Shown: positions 52,891-61,534 of the stretch, in pieces
Layout of the letters: each line of letters opens with the position of its first letter
How positions within the stretch are numbered: the stretch's first letter is position 1
Source: Halapricum salinum
Lineage (GTDB): Archaea > Halobacteriota > Halobacteria > Halobacteriales > Haloarculaceae
NCBI RefSeq assembly: GCF_004799665.1
Contig: NZ_CP031310.1
Coordinates: forward strand, 2,224,887-2,288,886
Direction of reading: 5' to 3'
Length of the DNA stretch: 64,000 nucleotides
Notes under the pieces: generated by a model
What the model was told of the DNA's origin: nothing
Seen by the model: only the letters and a program-made list of their open reading frames with translations
Database searches by the model: none
Translations under genes and position numbers: made by a program

Positions 52891-53709
52891 CTACAGACCG
52901 AGCTGACCTCGGAGCATCGACAGCCCGGTTCGATAGTACGACGGTCGCGTGATCCGGTCGTGTTCGTCGCGCGAGAGCGAGAAATCGAAGATGTCGAGAT
53001 TCTGCCGGAGGTGCCCACGAGAGGTCGACATCGGGATCGTGACGACGTTCGCGTGCTGGGTCACCCATCGAAGTTCGGTCTGGGCACTCGACTTGCCATA
53101 GCGCTCGCCGATCTCCGAGAGGAGTGGATCCCCGATCGCCGCACCGTTCGCGAGCGGGCTGTACGCCGTCAGGAGAATATCATTGGCCTGGCAGTACTGC
53201 AGGAGGTCGCGCTGTGGCCACCAGCAGTGAAAGAGCACCTGATTCGTGAAGATCGGCGCGTCGGAGTATTCGCGGGCGCGATCCAGTCGATCTTTGCCGA
53301 AGTTGCTGACGCCGATGTGACGCGCGAGCCCGCGATCGATCGCGGTATTCAGGCCTCCCATCACGGTTTCGAGATCAGCCAGGGGGTTCGGCCAGTGGAT
53401 CAGCAATAGATCGACGGCGTCGACGCCGAGTCGTTCGACGCTCTCTTCGACGGAGGTGACGATTGCGTCGACCGAGCGGTGGGTCGGCAGGACCTTCGTC
53501 GTGAGAAAGACGTCTTCGCGATCGACCTCTGCCTCGGCGATGGCGCGACCGACGCCGAACTCGTTCCCGTAGGCCTGGGCCGTATCGATGTGTCGATAGC
53601 CCAGGTCGAGCGCCGTCGCGACGGATTCGTACGCCGTGTACGTGTCCATCTGCCAGGTCCCGAGGCCGATTGCCGGAACTTCTGTCCCCGAGCGTGTCTC
53701 GTACTCCAT
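52891..53709 (-). CDS. Aldo/keto reductase
   Basis: The product has 272 residues from ATG 53709 (MEYETRSGTEVPAIGLGTWQ). An ATG or GTG further upstream adds only four codons. The catalytic tetrad is visible: Asp in GYRHIDTAQAYGNE with Tyr in the same motif, Lys in VFLTTKVLP and His in LLIHWPN. The C-terminal PMSTSRGHLRQNLDIFDFSL segment binds NADPH. It is a soluble cytoplasmic oxidoreductase with broad carbonyl substrates. It lies in the same direction as the sugar transferase but 155 bp away, so a link to glycan synthesis is uncertain. Confidence 0.9.
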   Translation of the reverse strand: MEYETRSGTEVPAIGLGTWQMDTYTAYESVATALDLGYRHIDTAQAYGNEFGVGRAIAEAEVDREDVFLTTKVLPTHRSVDAIVTSVEESVERLGVDAVDLLLIHWPNPLADLETVMGGLNTAIDRGLARHIGVSNFGKDRLDRAREYSDAPIFTNQVLFHCWWPQRDLLQYCQANDILLTAYSPLANGAAIGDPLLSEIGERYGKSSAQTELRWVTQHANVVTIPMSTSRGHLRQNLDIFDFSLSRDEHDRITRPSYYRTGLSMLRGQLGL

Positions 53710-54138
53710 ACAACAATACACGCACTGTCAGTGTATATGCTCAGCGATGGTTCAGCCTCCGATACCTCAGTCTCTCTCAGCCCGATCGCTCACTCCCATC
53801 GATCGTCTCCGCTTCGAAGGGGGGCGTAGTGGCGAGCGTGCCTGGCCGCCGTTTCGAGATGACCCAGCGAGACGGAGTCGTTCAGCAGGGAGTGCACACC
53901 AGCAGGAAGTGAGCGCGCCCGAGAGAGAACTGCCCTCAGACGAAATAAAGGAAAGATATCTTTCAAAACCGCGATTGACCAACGGACGACTGATTCCGGC
54001 AACTCTCAAATTATCCCTCATCACAACCCGAAAAAGCCGTATTTTCGCTCAAACGAGATTTTGAAACGCGCTCGGTATTATATAAAAAACTCGATAATTC
54101 TTATGGTGGAGAGCGAGGAAGGTGTCGGTGGAGAGACA
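53710..54138 (+). promoter_or_regulatory. Exporter upstream region with two inverted TTTCAAAA boxes (site pair 1)
   Basis: TTTCAAAACCGC at 53961-53972 is followed by TTGA. CTCAAACGAGATTTTGAAAC lies at 54048-54067 with its TTTTGAAA core at 54059-54066. The cores are inverted and exactly 98 bases apart start to start. A TATA box (ATTATATAAAA, 54077-54087) and TCGATAATTCTTATG at 54091-54105 follow. The same parts in the same order and spacing occur before the methyltransferase gene. Bases 53710-53955 have no gene. Confidence 0.75.
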
Positions 54139-56646
54139 ATGAGCGAAGATGCAATCGAACGGTTCGTCGGTGGCGTAACCGGGCACAGCCGACTCGTGCT
54201 CCTGGTGATGGTGCTTCTCACTGCCGGAATGTTTGGCGGGATGGCACAGCTGGACAGCGGGAGTCAGGCGGGGGGTACGACCGACATGTTCCCGGAGACG
54301 ACGGTCGCAGAGAAGGCCGACTACGTCAGCGAGCAGTACAGTACACAAGACGGTGAACAACAGAGCGCACCGGCGATGGTGTACGTCCAGCCGGCGTCTG
54401 GAAACGCGCTCTCGAAAGACGCGCTACTCGGGGCGTTGCACTACCAGCAGGCGGTGCTCGATGCGGATGCCGTCGCGAGTGAGATACAGACCGATCAGCC
54501 GACGAGCGTCGCGAACCTCGTCGCGAGTCGCATAGCCGAGACACCGGACGCGACGCTCGACGAGCAAATCACGGCACTCGACGCAGCGACCGACTCGGAG
54601 GTCGCCTCGGCCGTGCGCTCGACGCTGACTGCGGATTCGGAAGCACTGGCGCTGCTCCCGCGGAGTTACGAGCCGGGGACCGCTCACGCCGAGAGTCACC
54701 GGATGCTGTTCGAGTTCACGGCCGGCGAGGATGGCCAGCCACCGAGCGCTGCCCAGCGCGCCCTCTACGAGGCGGCGAGCGAGCGCGAGGGGTTCTTCAC
54801 GCTCGGTGAGCACGCCAGAGCAGCGGGAAGCCAGCAGCTGAACGCGAACACGATGGAACTCGTCGTTCCGTTCGCACTCGTGTCGATCCTCGGCATCCTC
54901 GCGTTCGCCTACCGCGACGTCGTCGACGTCATCGTGGGGATGATCGGCGTCGGCGTCTCGATCGTCTGGATGTTCGGCATCCTCGGGTGGCTCGGCGTGA
55001 GCGCGGGCATGACGATGATCATCGGGCCCGTGTTGATCGCCGGGTTGAGTATCGACTTCGGCTTCCACGTCTTCACGCGCTACCGAGAGGAGCGAGGCAG
55101 TGAGGAGACGATTCGCGCCCCGATGGCTCGGTCGATGCGCGGCGTCGCGCTCGCGCTCGGACTCGTCACCGTGACCGCGGCGATCGGCTTCCTCTCGAAC
55201 GTCGCCAATCCCGTCGGGTCCATCCGGGATCTCGGCATCGGCATCACGCTCGGCGTGATCGCTGCGTTCGTGATCTTCGTGACGCTGGTCCCAGCACTGA
55301 AGATCAGCATCGACGGTCTGCTCGAACGCGTCGGCTTCGACAGACGAAACGCGCCGCTCGGTAGCGGGTCGTTCCTGCGGCCGCTGCTTTCGAGCAGTGT
55401 CACTCTCGCACGGAAAGCCGCACCCGTGATCGTGGTCGTTGCACTCCTCGCGAGTGCCGGCGGTGCGGTGACCTGGACGGCCCTCGACCAGGAGAGCTTT
55501 CAGCAACAGAGCGAGCCAGCAGCCGAGTGGAAACAGGACCTCCCCGAGCCGATGGGCTGGGACCAGCCGGCGTACTCCCAGCACAGCCGGTACGTCCAGG
55601 GAGCCTACAGTGCCGTCGCCACCGACGCGAGCCAGCGGTTCCAGCTTCTCGTCGAAGGCGAGGTGACCACTGACGGGAGTCTCGACGCGATCGCAGCGGC
55701 CACGGACCGATCCGTGTTCACCGATTCGCGCTCTCGGGAGTCGCTGAGATCGCCGGTGACGGTGATTCAGTCCGTCGCTGCAACGCACGACGGGTTCGCC
55801 GAGACAGTCGCCGCGGCCGACACCGACGGCGACGGGATTCCCGATACCGATCTCGCGACCGTGTACAACCGCCTCTACGAGGTCGCACCCGAGGAGGCAC
55901 GCCAGGTCGTCGAGCGGACCGACGGCGAGTACCGCTCACTGCGAGTTATCGGGCCCGCCGAGAGCGCCGGCATGACTGACGATCGCATCGACGAGGTCCG
56001 TGCGGCTGCGACGGCCATCGAGGACCGTGGCAGGGACCTTCAGGCGACCGCTGTCAGTCAGGCCGCCGTGTTGGACTCCCAGCTCGACGTCGTCACCGAC
56101 GGGATCATCCGCGTGCTCGTGCTCGCCCTGGCGGCGGTGTTCGTCGGACTGGTACTCATCTTCCGGCGCGTCCACGACAGCGCGACGCTGGGCGTAACGA
56201 CGGTCGTGCCCATCCTGATGGTCACGGGGCTGGTCGTCGGCGGGATGTACCTCCTCGACGTGCCGCTCACGCTGGTGACGGCACTGTTGATGAGCCTGGT
56301 CGTCGGACTCGGTATCGACTACAACATCCACATCAGCGACCGCTTCGCCCAGGAACTCGACCGCGGACGAGAGCCAGTCGACGCTCTCCGGGTTGCGGTG
56401 ACCGGGACGGGTGGTGCGCTACTCGGAAGCACGCTCACCTCGGCCGGTGCGTTCGTCGCCCTGCTGTTGCACCCTCACCCCCAGCTCCAGAGCTTCGGAA
56501 TCCTGGTCGTCCTGACACTCGTCACCTCCTTCCTGGTGAGCGTCGTCGTCCTGCCGAGCCTGCTCGTGCTCTGGGCGCGTCACACCTCGGCCGTGAGGAC
56601 GACGGCGCAGCCGACGACGGTCGCTGCCGCCCGGTCTGACGACTGA
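54139..56646 (+). CDS. RND/MMPL-family membrane exporter
   Basis: The product has 835 residues from ATG 54139, preceded by GGTGGAGAG. Twelve membrane helices are arranged in two halves, each an N-terminal helix, a large outer domain and five helices. The first outer domain spans about 45-240 and the second about 475-675, where DTDGDGIPDTDLATVYNRLY may bind calcium. SIDFGFHVFTRYREERG and GIDYNIHISDRFAQELDRGR are the conserved G-x-x-x-D/F-x-Y motifs of helices 4 and 10. Relatives move lipids or hydrophobic compounds using the ion gradient. It is followed by a regulator and a methyltransferase that may share its control. Confidence 0.88.
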   Translation: MSEDAIERFVGGVTGHSRLVLLVMVLLTAGMFGGMAQLDSGSQAGGTTDMFPETTVAEKADYVSEQYSTQDGEQQSAPAMVYVQPASGNALSKDALLGALHYQQAVLDADAVASEIQTDQPTSVANLVASRIAETPDATLDEQITALDAATDSEVASAVRSTLTADSEALALLPRSYEPGTAHAESHRMLFEFTAGEDGQPPSAAQRALYEAASEREGFFTLGEHARAAGSQQLNANTMELVVPFALVSILGILAFAYRDVVDVIVGMIGVGVSIVWMFGILGWLGVSAGMTMIIGPVLIAGLSIDFGFHVFTRYREERGSEETIRAPMARSMRGVALALGLVTVTAAIGFLSNVANPVGSIRDLGIGITLGVIAAFVIFVTLVPALKISIDGLLERVGFDRRNAPLGSGSFLRPLLSSSVTLARKAAPVIVVVALLASAGGAVTWTALDQESFQQQSEPAAEWKQDLPEPMGWDQPAYSQHSRYVQGAYSAVATDASQRFQLLVEGEVTTDGSLDAIAAATDRSVFTDSRSRESLRSPVTVIQSVAATHDGFAETVAAADTDGDGIPDTDLATVYNRLYEVAPEEARQVVERTDGEYRSLRVIGPAESAGMTDDRIDEVRAAATAIEDRGRDLQATAVSQAAVLDSQLDVVTDGIIRVLVLALAAVFVGLVLIFRRVHDSATLGVTTVVPILMVTGLVVGGMYLLDVPLTLVTALLMSLVVGLGIDYNIHISDRFAQELDRGREPVDALRVAVTGTGGALLGSTLTSAGAFVALLLHPHPQLQSFGILVVLTLVTSFLVSVVVLPSLLVLWARHTSAVRTTAQPTTVAAARSDD

Positions 56647-56685
56647 TCGTAGCGGCCGTAGTTTCAATATCCTGGCCGCGCCCCC

Positions 56686-57615
56686 ATGCGTATGGGGACC
56701 GATCGGACGGCCGACGACGTCTTTCGGTTGCTGGCCGACGAGATTCGGCTGGACATCCTCAAGACTGTCGCGATTGCACAGCACGAGGAGCTGGAGTCGG
56801 GCATCGCCGCGCTGTCGTTTTCGGACATCTACGAGCGGGTGGACGTCGACAACACGTCGAAACTCTCGTATCACCTCAGCGAACTCACGGGAACGTTTCT
56901 CAGGAAACACGAGGACGGCTACGCGTTCACACACGCTGGCGAACAGCTCGTGCGGTTCGTCCTCGCCGAAAACTTTCGGGCGCCGCCGGATATCGGAACG
57001 ATCGAGACTGACGGCAGTTGTCTCTACTGCGGTGAGCAAGCCCTCGAAGCGAGCCTGCACGAGCAGTACTTCTTCATCCGCTGTTCGGCGTGCGAACAGC
57101 CGGCGTTCTCCTATCGGGTCCGGCCGGCACAGGCTCGGTCACGCTCGGGAGCGGCCCTGCTCGAATCGGTCATCTGGGAGCAGGCGGGTGACTTCTTCAA
57201 GATGCGCCAGGGTGTCTGCCCGGACTGTGGCGGCCGCATGGAAACCGAGATTATCGATACGGCCGACGCCTCCGTCCCCGATGCCGTCTCCGCGTCGTTC
57301 GGGACGATCAGCGTGTGCCGAACGTGTCTTCGGTTTTTGAGCATCCCGCTACCGTATGCCGCTGCCTATCATCCGGAAGCGATGACCTTCCTCTGGGAGC
57401 ACGGGATAGACGTCATGGGAACCGGTATCTGGGAACTCCATCAGCACCTTCAGGACGGCAGGTGGACGTCCGAGCGTATCGAGAACGAGCCGGCAGAATT
57501 TTGCGTCGCGTTCGAGACCGAGTCTGCATCACTTCGGCTGTTTCTCGACGACGACGCGACGGTCGTTCAGACCGAACGCGTGCGCCGACGAAACCAGGGC
57601 GACCGGCGATCGTGA
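56686..57615 (+). CDS. Winged-helix regulator with zinc ribbons
   Basis: The product has 309 residues from ATG 56686 (a second ATG is two codons on). Residues 8-90 are an ArsR-like winged helix (RTADDVFRLLADEIRLDILK ... TSKLSYHLSELTG). Two zinc-ribbon-like Cys pairs follow: CLYCGEQ with CSACEQ, and CPDCGG with CRTC. The C-terminal 80 residues form a sensor-like domain. The layout matches the DUF7347/DUF7351 family of haloarchaeal regulators. It starts 39 bases after the exporter stop. It is the best candidate to bind the inverted TTTCAAAA boxes upstream of the exporter and downstream methyltransferase. Confidence 0.82.
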   Translation: MRMGTDRTADDVFRLLADEIRLDILKTVAIAQHEELESGIAALSFSDIYERVDVDNTSKLSYHLSELTGTFLRKHEDGYAFTHAGEQLVRFVLAENFRAPPDIGTIETDGSCLYCGEQALEASLHEQYFFIRCSACEQPAFSYRVRPAQARSRSGAALLESVIWEQAGDFFKMRQGVCPDCGGRMETEIIDTADASVPDAVSASFGTISVCRTCLRFLSIPLPYAAAYHPEAMTFLWEHGIDVMGTGIWELHQHLQDGRWTSERIENEPAEFCVAFETESASLRLFLDDDATVVQTERVRRRNQGDRRS

Positions 57616-57623
57616 TAGAATCG

Positions 57624-57770
57624 TTTCAAAACCGCTGTTGAGTGAACGTGGCTATCTCCAGGCCGAAATATCTCTATTTGCCGACTCTACCCGCCGATCT
57701 GCCTGCATCGCTCAATCGAGATTTTGAAACGATCTCGAAAATATATCAATAGTTCGATAATACTTATGCG
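57624..57770 (+). promoter_or_regulatory. Methyltransferase upstream region with two inverted TTTCAAAA boxes (site pair 2)
   Basis: TTTCAAAACCGC starts at 57624 and is followed by TTGA. CTCAATCGAGATTTTGAAAC occupies 57711-57730 with TTTTGAAA at 57722-57729, again 98 bases apart. A TATA box AAAATATATCA (57738-57748) and TCGATAATACTTATG (57753-57767) follow. The DNA between the boxes is not alike in the two copies, so spacing is kept while sequence is not. Confidence 0.75.
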
Positions 57771-57809
57771 GGTCGCAGTCTACCGATCGAACGAGAGAGA
57801 GCAGCCACG

Positions 57810-58502
57810 ATGAATTCGACCGACACTCCCGGACACCAGACCGACGAACAGCGTGCTTCACAGCAACGAGATCGACCGATGTCCACCGCAGACATCCAGG
57901 AAGCCTACGCCAGATATGCAGACCGTATCCGTCGGTTCGAAGCAGTCGACCGCCTCGTTACTGGTCGGTATCGTCGTGAACGCTTCGCGGACGTGACTGG
58001 TAGAGTGCTCGACGTCGCCTGTGGGACGGGGCCGAACTTCCGATATCTCCCCGACACGGTCGATCTCGTCGGCATCGACATCAGCCCGGAGATGCTGGCA
58101 AACGCCGAAGAACGACTCGACCAGCGTTCGATAGACGGTGAACTTCGACAGATGGACGCCCAGAATATCGAGTTCCCCGACGACAGCTTCGATGCGGTAA
58201 TCTCGGCGCTTTCGACCTGTACGTTCCCGGATCCCGTGGCTGCACTCCGGGAGATGGAACGCGTCTGCAAGCCCGGGGGGACGATCCGGCTGGTCGAACA
58301 CGGCCGCAGCGACGTCGGCCTGCTCGCGCGTTATCAGGAGTGGCGTGCCGACGCCCATTACGAGAAGGCGGGCTGTCGCTGGACCCAGCAACCCCGTGAG
58401 ATCGTCGCAGCGGCCGACATGTCGGTCACAGACACGACCACAGGACTGTTCGGAATCATCACGACGTTCGAAATCGACCCAGCCAGCGGTGACGATCGAT
58501 GA
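57810..58502 (+). CDS. Class I SAM-dependent methyltransferase
   Basis: This is a 230-residue enzyme. RVLDVACGTGPNFRYLPDTV is the SAM-binding motif I near residue 70. VGIDISPEMLANAEERL is motif II, and MDAQNIEFPDDSFDAVISAL with LREMERVCKPGGTIRLVEHG are later motifs. The form is UbiE/phospholipid-methyltransferase-like, so a lipid or quinone substrate is plausible. It carries the same upstream control boxes as the RND exporter, which suggests that both respond to one signal, perhaps membrane stress or a hydrophobic compound. An internal ATG at residue 24 is an alternative start. Confidence 0.88.
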   Translation: MNSTDTPGHQTDEQRASQQRDRPMSTADIQEAYARYADRIRRFEAVDRLVTGRYRRERFADVTGRVLDVACGTGPNFRYLPDTVDLVGIDISPEMLANAEERLDQRSIDGELRQMDAQNIEFPDDSFDAVISALSTCTFPDPVAALREMERVCKPGGTIRLVEHGRSDVGLLARYQEWRADAHYEKAGCRWTQQPREIVAAADMSVTDTTTGLFGIITTFEIDPASGDDR

Positions 58503-58673
58503 TCGAATCCGCTGGTCGCGTCGCACCAATCCCGTTGGACTCTGACTTCGATACGGGCCCTGAATCTGGGAGGCCAGTCACGATACCGACCTCGCGACCG
58601 ACGCGGAGCCCCACCCGTCTCCCCAAATGTAGTTTAGAATATAACTAAGGCAGCGGCCGTTGTACTACCAGGT

Positions 58674-59426
58674 ATGGAGACGACTGACACTGCGAGCGGC
58701 GGCGAGCAGGACAGCGCGACCAGTGAGCCGCGAGACGACCTCACGTTCGCTCGACCGTTGCCGGAGTACGTCGATTGGCTCGTCGGGGTGGCGATCGCAC
58801 TCGGTGGGATGGCACTGGTCGTCGGTGGCACTGCCGTGGCCTTCGTCGTCGACCGAGACCTGCTGGCCGAAGACATCGAGGCTGGGGAGATCACGATCGT
58901 GGTCTTGCAACGCGATCTCACAGAAGCAGAGATGCTCGATTTTTCACTGGAAGTCGTGAACTGGACTGGGATCGGTCTCCTCGTCACGGGCATCGGGCTC
59001 GTCCTGTTCGCGATCGGATACGTCGTGTTCCGCCATCGTGCCCATCAAAAGGCCGGGGACGAGGATAGCGTCGGCACGTATCGATCGTCGGCCGTTCTCG
59101 GTGCAGTCACGACGTCGGTGCTCTCGTTCGTCCCCTTCTCGCCAGTGCTCGGCGGCGGCCTGGCAGGCTATCTCGAACAGCCCGCGTCGGGACGACCGGT
59201 GAGTGTGGGTGCTCTGTCGGGATTCCTGGCGATGGTCCCGGCACTGGTCATTCTGGGCTTCGTCACTGTCGGCCTGTATTCTGGGTTCGCCACGATCCAG
59301 GAAGCCGGCCTCGGTTTCGTTGTCGTCGCGGGGATGTTCTTCGGACTCCTGGTGCTCAGTGCCTACGGTGCCGGGCTCGGGGCGCTGGGTGGCTTCGCAG
59401 GTGGTCGGCTGGCCGAAACAGAGTGA
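58674..59426 (+). CDS. Multi-pass membrane protein of unknown function
   Basis: This is a 250-residue haloarchaeal protein with about six membrane helices: VGVAIALGGMALVVGGTAVA, GIGLLVTGIGLVLFAIGYVV, SSAVLGAVTTSVLSFVPFSP, SVGALSGFLAMVPALVILGF, and two more in the last 60 residues. The N-terminal 35 residues are an acidic cytoplasmic tail. The SFVPFSPVLGGGLAGYLE turn resembles DUF5518-type proteins. No enzyme motif is visible. It is convergent to the epimerase gene, with 12 bases between them. Confidence 0.75.
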   Translation: METTDTASGGEQDSATSEPRDDLTFARPLPEYVDWLVGVAIALGGMALVVGGTAVAFVVDRDLLAEDIEAGEITIVVLQRDLTEAEMLDFSLEVVNWTGIGLLVTGIGLVLFAIGYVVFRHRAHQKAGDEDSVGTYRSSAVLGAVTTSVLSFVPFSPVLGGGLAGYLEQPASGRPVSVGALSGFLAMVPALVILGFVTVGLYSGFATIQEAGLGFVVVAGMFFGLLVLSAYGAGLGALGGFAGGRLAETE

Positions 59427-59438
59427 TCGTCCAGCTAT

Positions 59439-60347
59439 TTATCTGATCAACGTTCCCAGCCCCGTTTCCAGATCCACCGATGGCTCGTAGCCGAGTCGTC
59501 CCCGAGCCTTCGAGATGTCCGCGACACTCCGCTCGATATCACCATCGCGCGGGTCTTCGTGGACGATATCGCTCTCACTACCGGCCACGCTTCGAATAGT
59601 TTCGGCCAGTTCCAGCACGCTCGTCTCCGCGCCTGTCCCGACATTGTAGGCCTCACCGACAGCGTCCGTTGTCGCGGCTGCGAGATTCGCTCGAACCACG
59701 TCCTCGACGTGGACGAAGTCCCGCGTCTGGGAACCGTCGCCGTGCACAGTCAGTGGCTCTCCTTGCTGTGCCTGCCGACGGAAGACGCTCACGGCACCGC
59801 TGTAATCGCCCGCGGACTGGCGCGGCCCGTAGACGTTGAAGTAGCGCAGGGCCACAGTGGGGAGGTCGTAGAGGTCGGCGTACAGCCGCGTGTAGTGGTC
59901 GACGGTGAGCTTGTCGACGCCGTAGGGTGAACTGGGTCGCATCGGTACGTCCTCGCCGACGGGGAGCGTCTCGGGATCGCCGTAGATTGCGGCACTCGAG
60001 GCCGTCACGATGCGGGCGTCCTGCTGACGGGCGAACTCCAGGACTCGGATGGTCCCGTCGGTCGTCACGTCGTGACAGCCGGCCGGGTTCTCGACGGACT
60101 TGGCGACGCTGACCACGGCGGCCTCGTGGAAGATCACGTCCACGTCACCAGCCTGTGCGAGATCCGCGAGATTGCGCACGTCGCCCTCGATTAGCGTCGC
60201 TTCCTCGGGAACGTTCTCGCGCTCGCCCGAGGAGAGGTCGTCCAGCACCACGACATCGTTGTCTGCGACCAGTACGTCGGCGATGTGGCTGCCGATGAAA
60301 CCCGCGCCGCCCGTGACGAGCACGCGTTGTCCGGTGAGTTCGACCAT
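59439..60347 (-). CDS. NAD-dependent UDP-sugar 4-epimerase-like protein
   Basis: The product has 302 residues from ATG 60347 (MVELTGQRVLVTGGAGFIGS). The longer frame to 60407 adds an Arg-rich stretch and is not used. The Rossmann motif VTGGAGFIGSHIADVLVADN, the TASSAAIYGDPETLPVGEDV serine strand and SPYGVDKLTVDHY with Tyr-x3-Lys fit an extended SDR. NVYGPRQSAGDYSGAVSVF is the substrate loop. It probably interconverts UDP-glucose-type sugars. It is divergent from the halorhodopsin gene. Confidence 0.88.
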   Translation of the reverse strand: MVELTGQRVLVTGGAGFIGSHIADVLVADNDVVVLDDLSSGERENVPEEATLIEGDVRNLADLAQAGDVDVIFHEAAVVSVAKSVENPAGCHDVTTDGTIRVLEFARQQDARIVTASSAAIYGDPETLPVGEDVPMRPSSPYGVDKLTVDHYTRLYADLYDLPTVALRYFNVYGPRQSAGDYSGAVSVFRRQAQQGEPLTVHGDGSQTRDFVHVEDVVRANLAAATTDAVGEAYNVGTGAETSVLELAETIRSVAGSESDIVHEDPRDGDIERSVADISKARGRLGYEPSVDLETGLGTLIR

Positions 60348-60504
60348 AGGTCTCTCTCGCACGGGACGAGCAAAAAACCTCTCTGTCGACGCTGCGAAGC
60401 GTCGCAAGGTGTCCGACGTTCGTCTCTCGTGATCGAGGGGCTGGGCCAGCCACGGACACGAAGTTCACAGGCAGTACGAGAAAATATCAATCAGTCTGAA
60501 CTGG

Positions 60505-60519
60505 CCCCAAAGAGTTTGG
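60505..60519 (+). promoter_or_regulatory. Candidate Bat-type upstream element for halorhodopsin
   Basis: CCCCAAAGAGTTTGG contains a 6-bp inverted repeat (CCCAAA 60506-60511, GAG, TTTGGG 60515-60520). It fits the published bop-regulon consensus ACCcnactagTTnGG at most fixed positions. It lies a few bases before a weak TATA-like GGTATAC and about 45 bases before the ATG at 60564. The match is by eye. Confidence 0.45.
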
Positions 60520-60563
60520 GCAATTCGGTATACCCGTGGAAGCCGTTGTTATCATTTGGTACC

Positions 60564-61427
60564 ATGTCACAGATTGTACCCGCAGTCGTCATGCAGGCGT
60601 CACAGAAAGACATGTTCGAACACGTGCTGAACGATCCGCTGCTGGGGAGTTCGATCTACGCCAACATCGCTCTCGCAGGGCTGACGTTGCTGTTGTTCGC
60701 GTACATGGCGCGCGACGTCATCGATCCGCGGGCGAAGCTGATCGTCGTCTCGGTGATGGGGGTCTCGGCAGTCTCGATTGCCAGTTACATGGGGCTGGCC
60801 TCGGGGTTGACGGTAAGCATCCTCGAGATGCCCAGCGGCCACGCCCTGGCCGATGCGACGACAGAACTCGCTCACAACGGTGAGACCGTCGACGGGACCG
60901 TCAGCCTCTGGGGTCGGTATCTGACGTGGGCGTTCTCGACGCCCCTGATCCTGCTCGCGCTCGGACTGATCGCGGGCTCGAACCGCACGAAGATCTTCAC
61001 CGCCATCTTCTTCGACGTCGGTATCATGCTCACGGGCCTGGCCGCCGCGCGGACCACGTCCTCGTACTCGATGCGATGGGCATGGTACGCACTCAGCGTC
61101 GCCTTCTTTCTGGTCGTCGTCTACATCCTGCTGTTCGAGTGGCCCGAGGACGCCAGAGAGGCCGGTACAGCAGACGTCTTCAACACGCTGAAGATCCTGA
61201 CGGTGGTGCTGTGGTTCGGCTACACGATCTGGTGGGGCCTCGGTAACGAGGGACTGGCCGTCATCGAGTCCGTCGGGATCACTTCCTGGGGATACAGCGC
61301 CTTCGACATCATCGCGAAGTACCTCTTCTCCTTCCTCGTGATCCGGTACGTCATCAACAACGTCGAGACGATCAGTGCTGGGACCGGCCGCGGCACGAGC
61401 GCGGACAGCACACTCGCAGACGACTGA
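60564..61427 (+). CDS. hop: Halorhodopsin, light-driven chloride pump
   Basis: The 287-residue seven-helix protein begins MSQIVPAVVMQ. The helix C segment RYLTWAFSTPLILLALGL has Thr121, Ser125 and Ala132, the TSA pattern of chloride pumps in place of the D-T-D of bacteriorhodopsin. The retinal Lys252 lies in SAFDIIAKYLFSFLV, with Asp248 before it. RTTSSYSMRWAWYALSVAFF is the conserved helix E region. It imports chloride in light across the plasma membrane. The extra BC-loop residues are as in known halorhodopsins. No retinal biosynthesis gene is in the window. Confidence 0.95.
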   Translation: MSQIVPAVVMQASQKDMFEHVLNDPLLGSSIYANIALAGLTLLLFAYMARDVIDPRAKLIVVSVMGVSAVSIASYMGLASGLTVSILEMPSGHALADATTELAHNGETVDGTVSLWGRYLTWAFSTPLILLALGLIAGSNRTKIFTAIFFDVGIMLTGLAAARTTSSYSMRWAWYALSVAFFLVVVYILLFEWPEDAREAGTADVFNTLKILTVVLWFGYTIWWGLGNEGLAVIESVGITSWGYSAFDIIAKYLFSFLVIRYVINNVETISAGTGRGTSADSTLADD

Positions 61428-61500
61428 TCGCTCCGCTCTCACCGTTTTTGTGCCGTCGATGGTCCATCAAGAGAGGATCGCCTCGGGCCCGACGAAAAGA

Positions 61501-61530
61501 CTTATACTCGTTACTCAGAAAGTGAGTAAC
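61501..61530 (+). promoter_or_regulatory. Promoter and operator of the sulfoquinovose synthase gene
   Basis: CTTATAC (61501-61507) is a TATA-like box. It is followed directly by a perfect inverted repeat GTTACTCA (61510-61517), spacer GAAAG and TGAGTAAC (61523-61530). The repeat covers the likely transcription start. ATG 61535 is five bases on. This position suggests a repressor site. Confidence 0.6.
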
Positions 61531-61534
61531 ACAG

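Noticed and set aside
60564-61427. Bacteriorhodopsin (proton pump) assignment
   Set aside because: Helix C has Thr121-Ser125-Ala132 instead of the two aspartates, so a chloride pump is supported.
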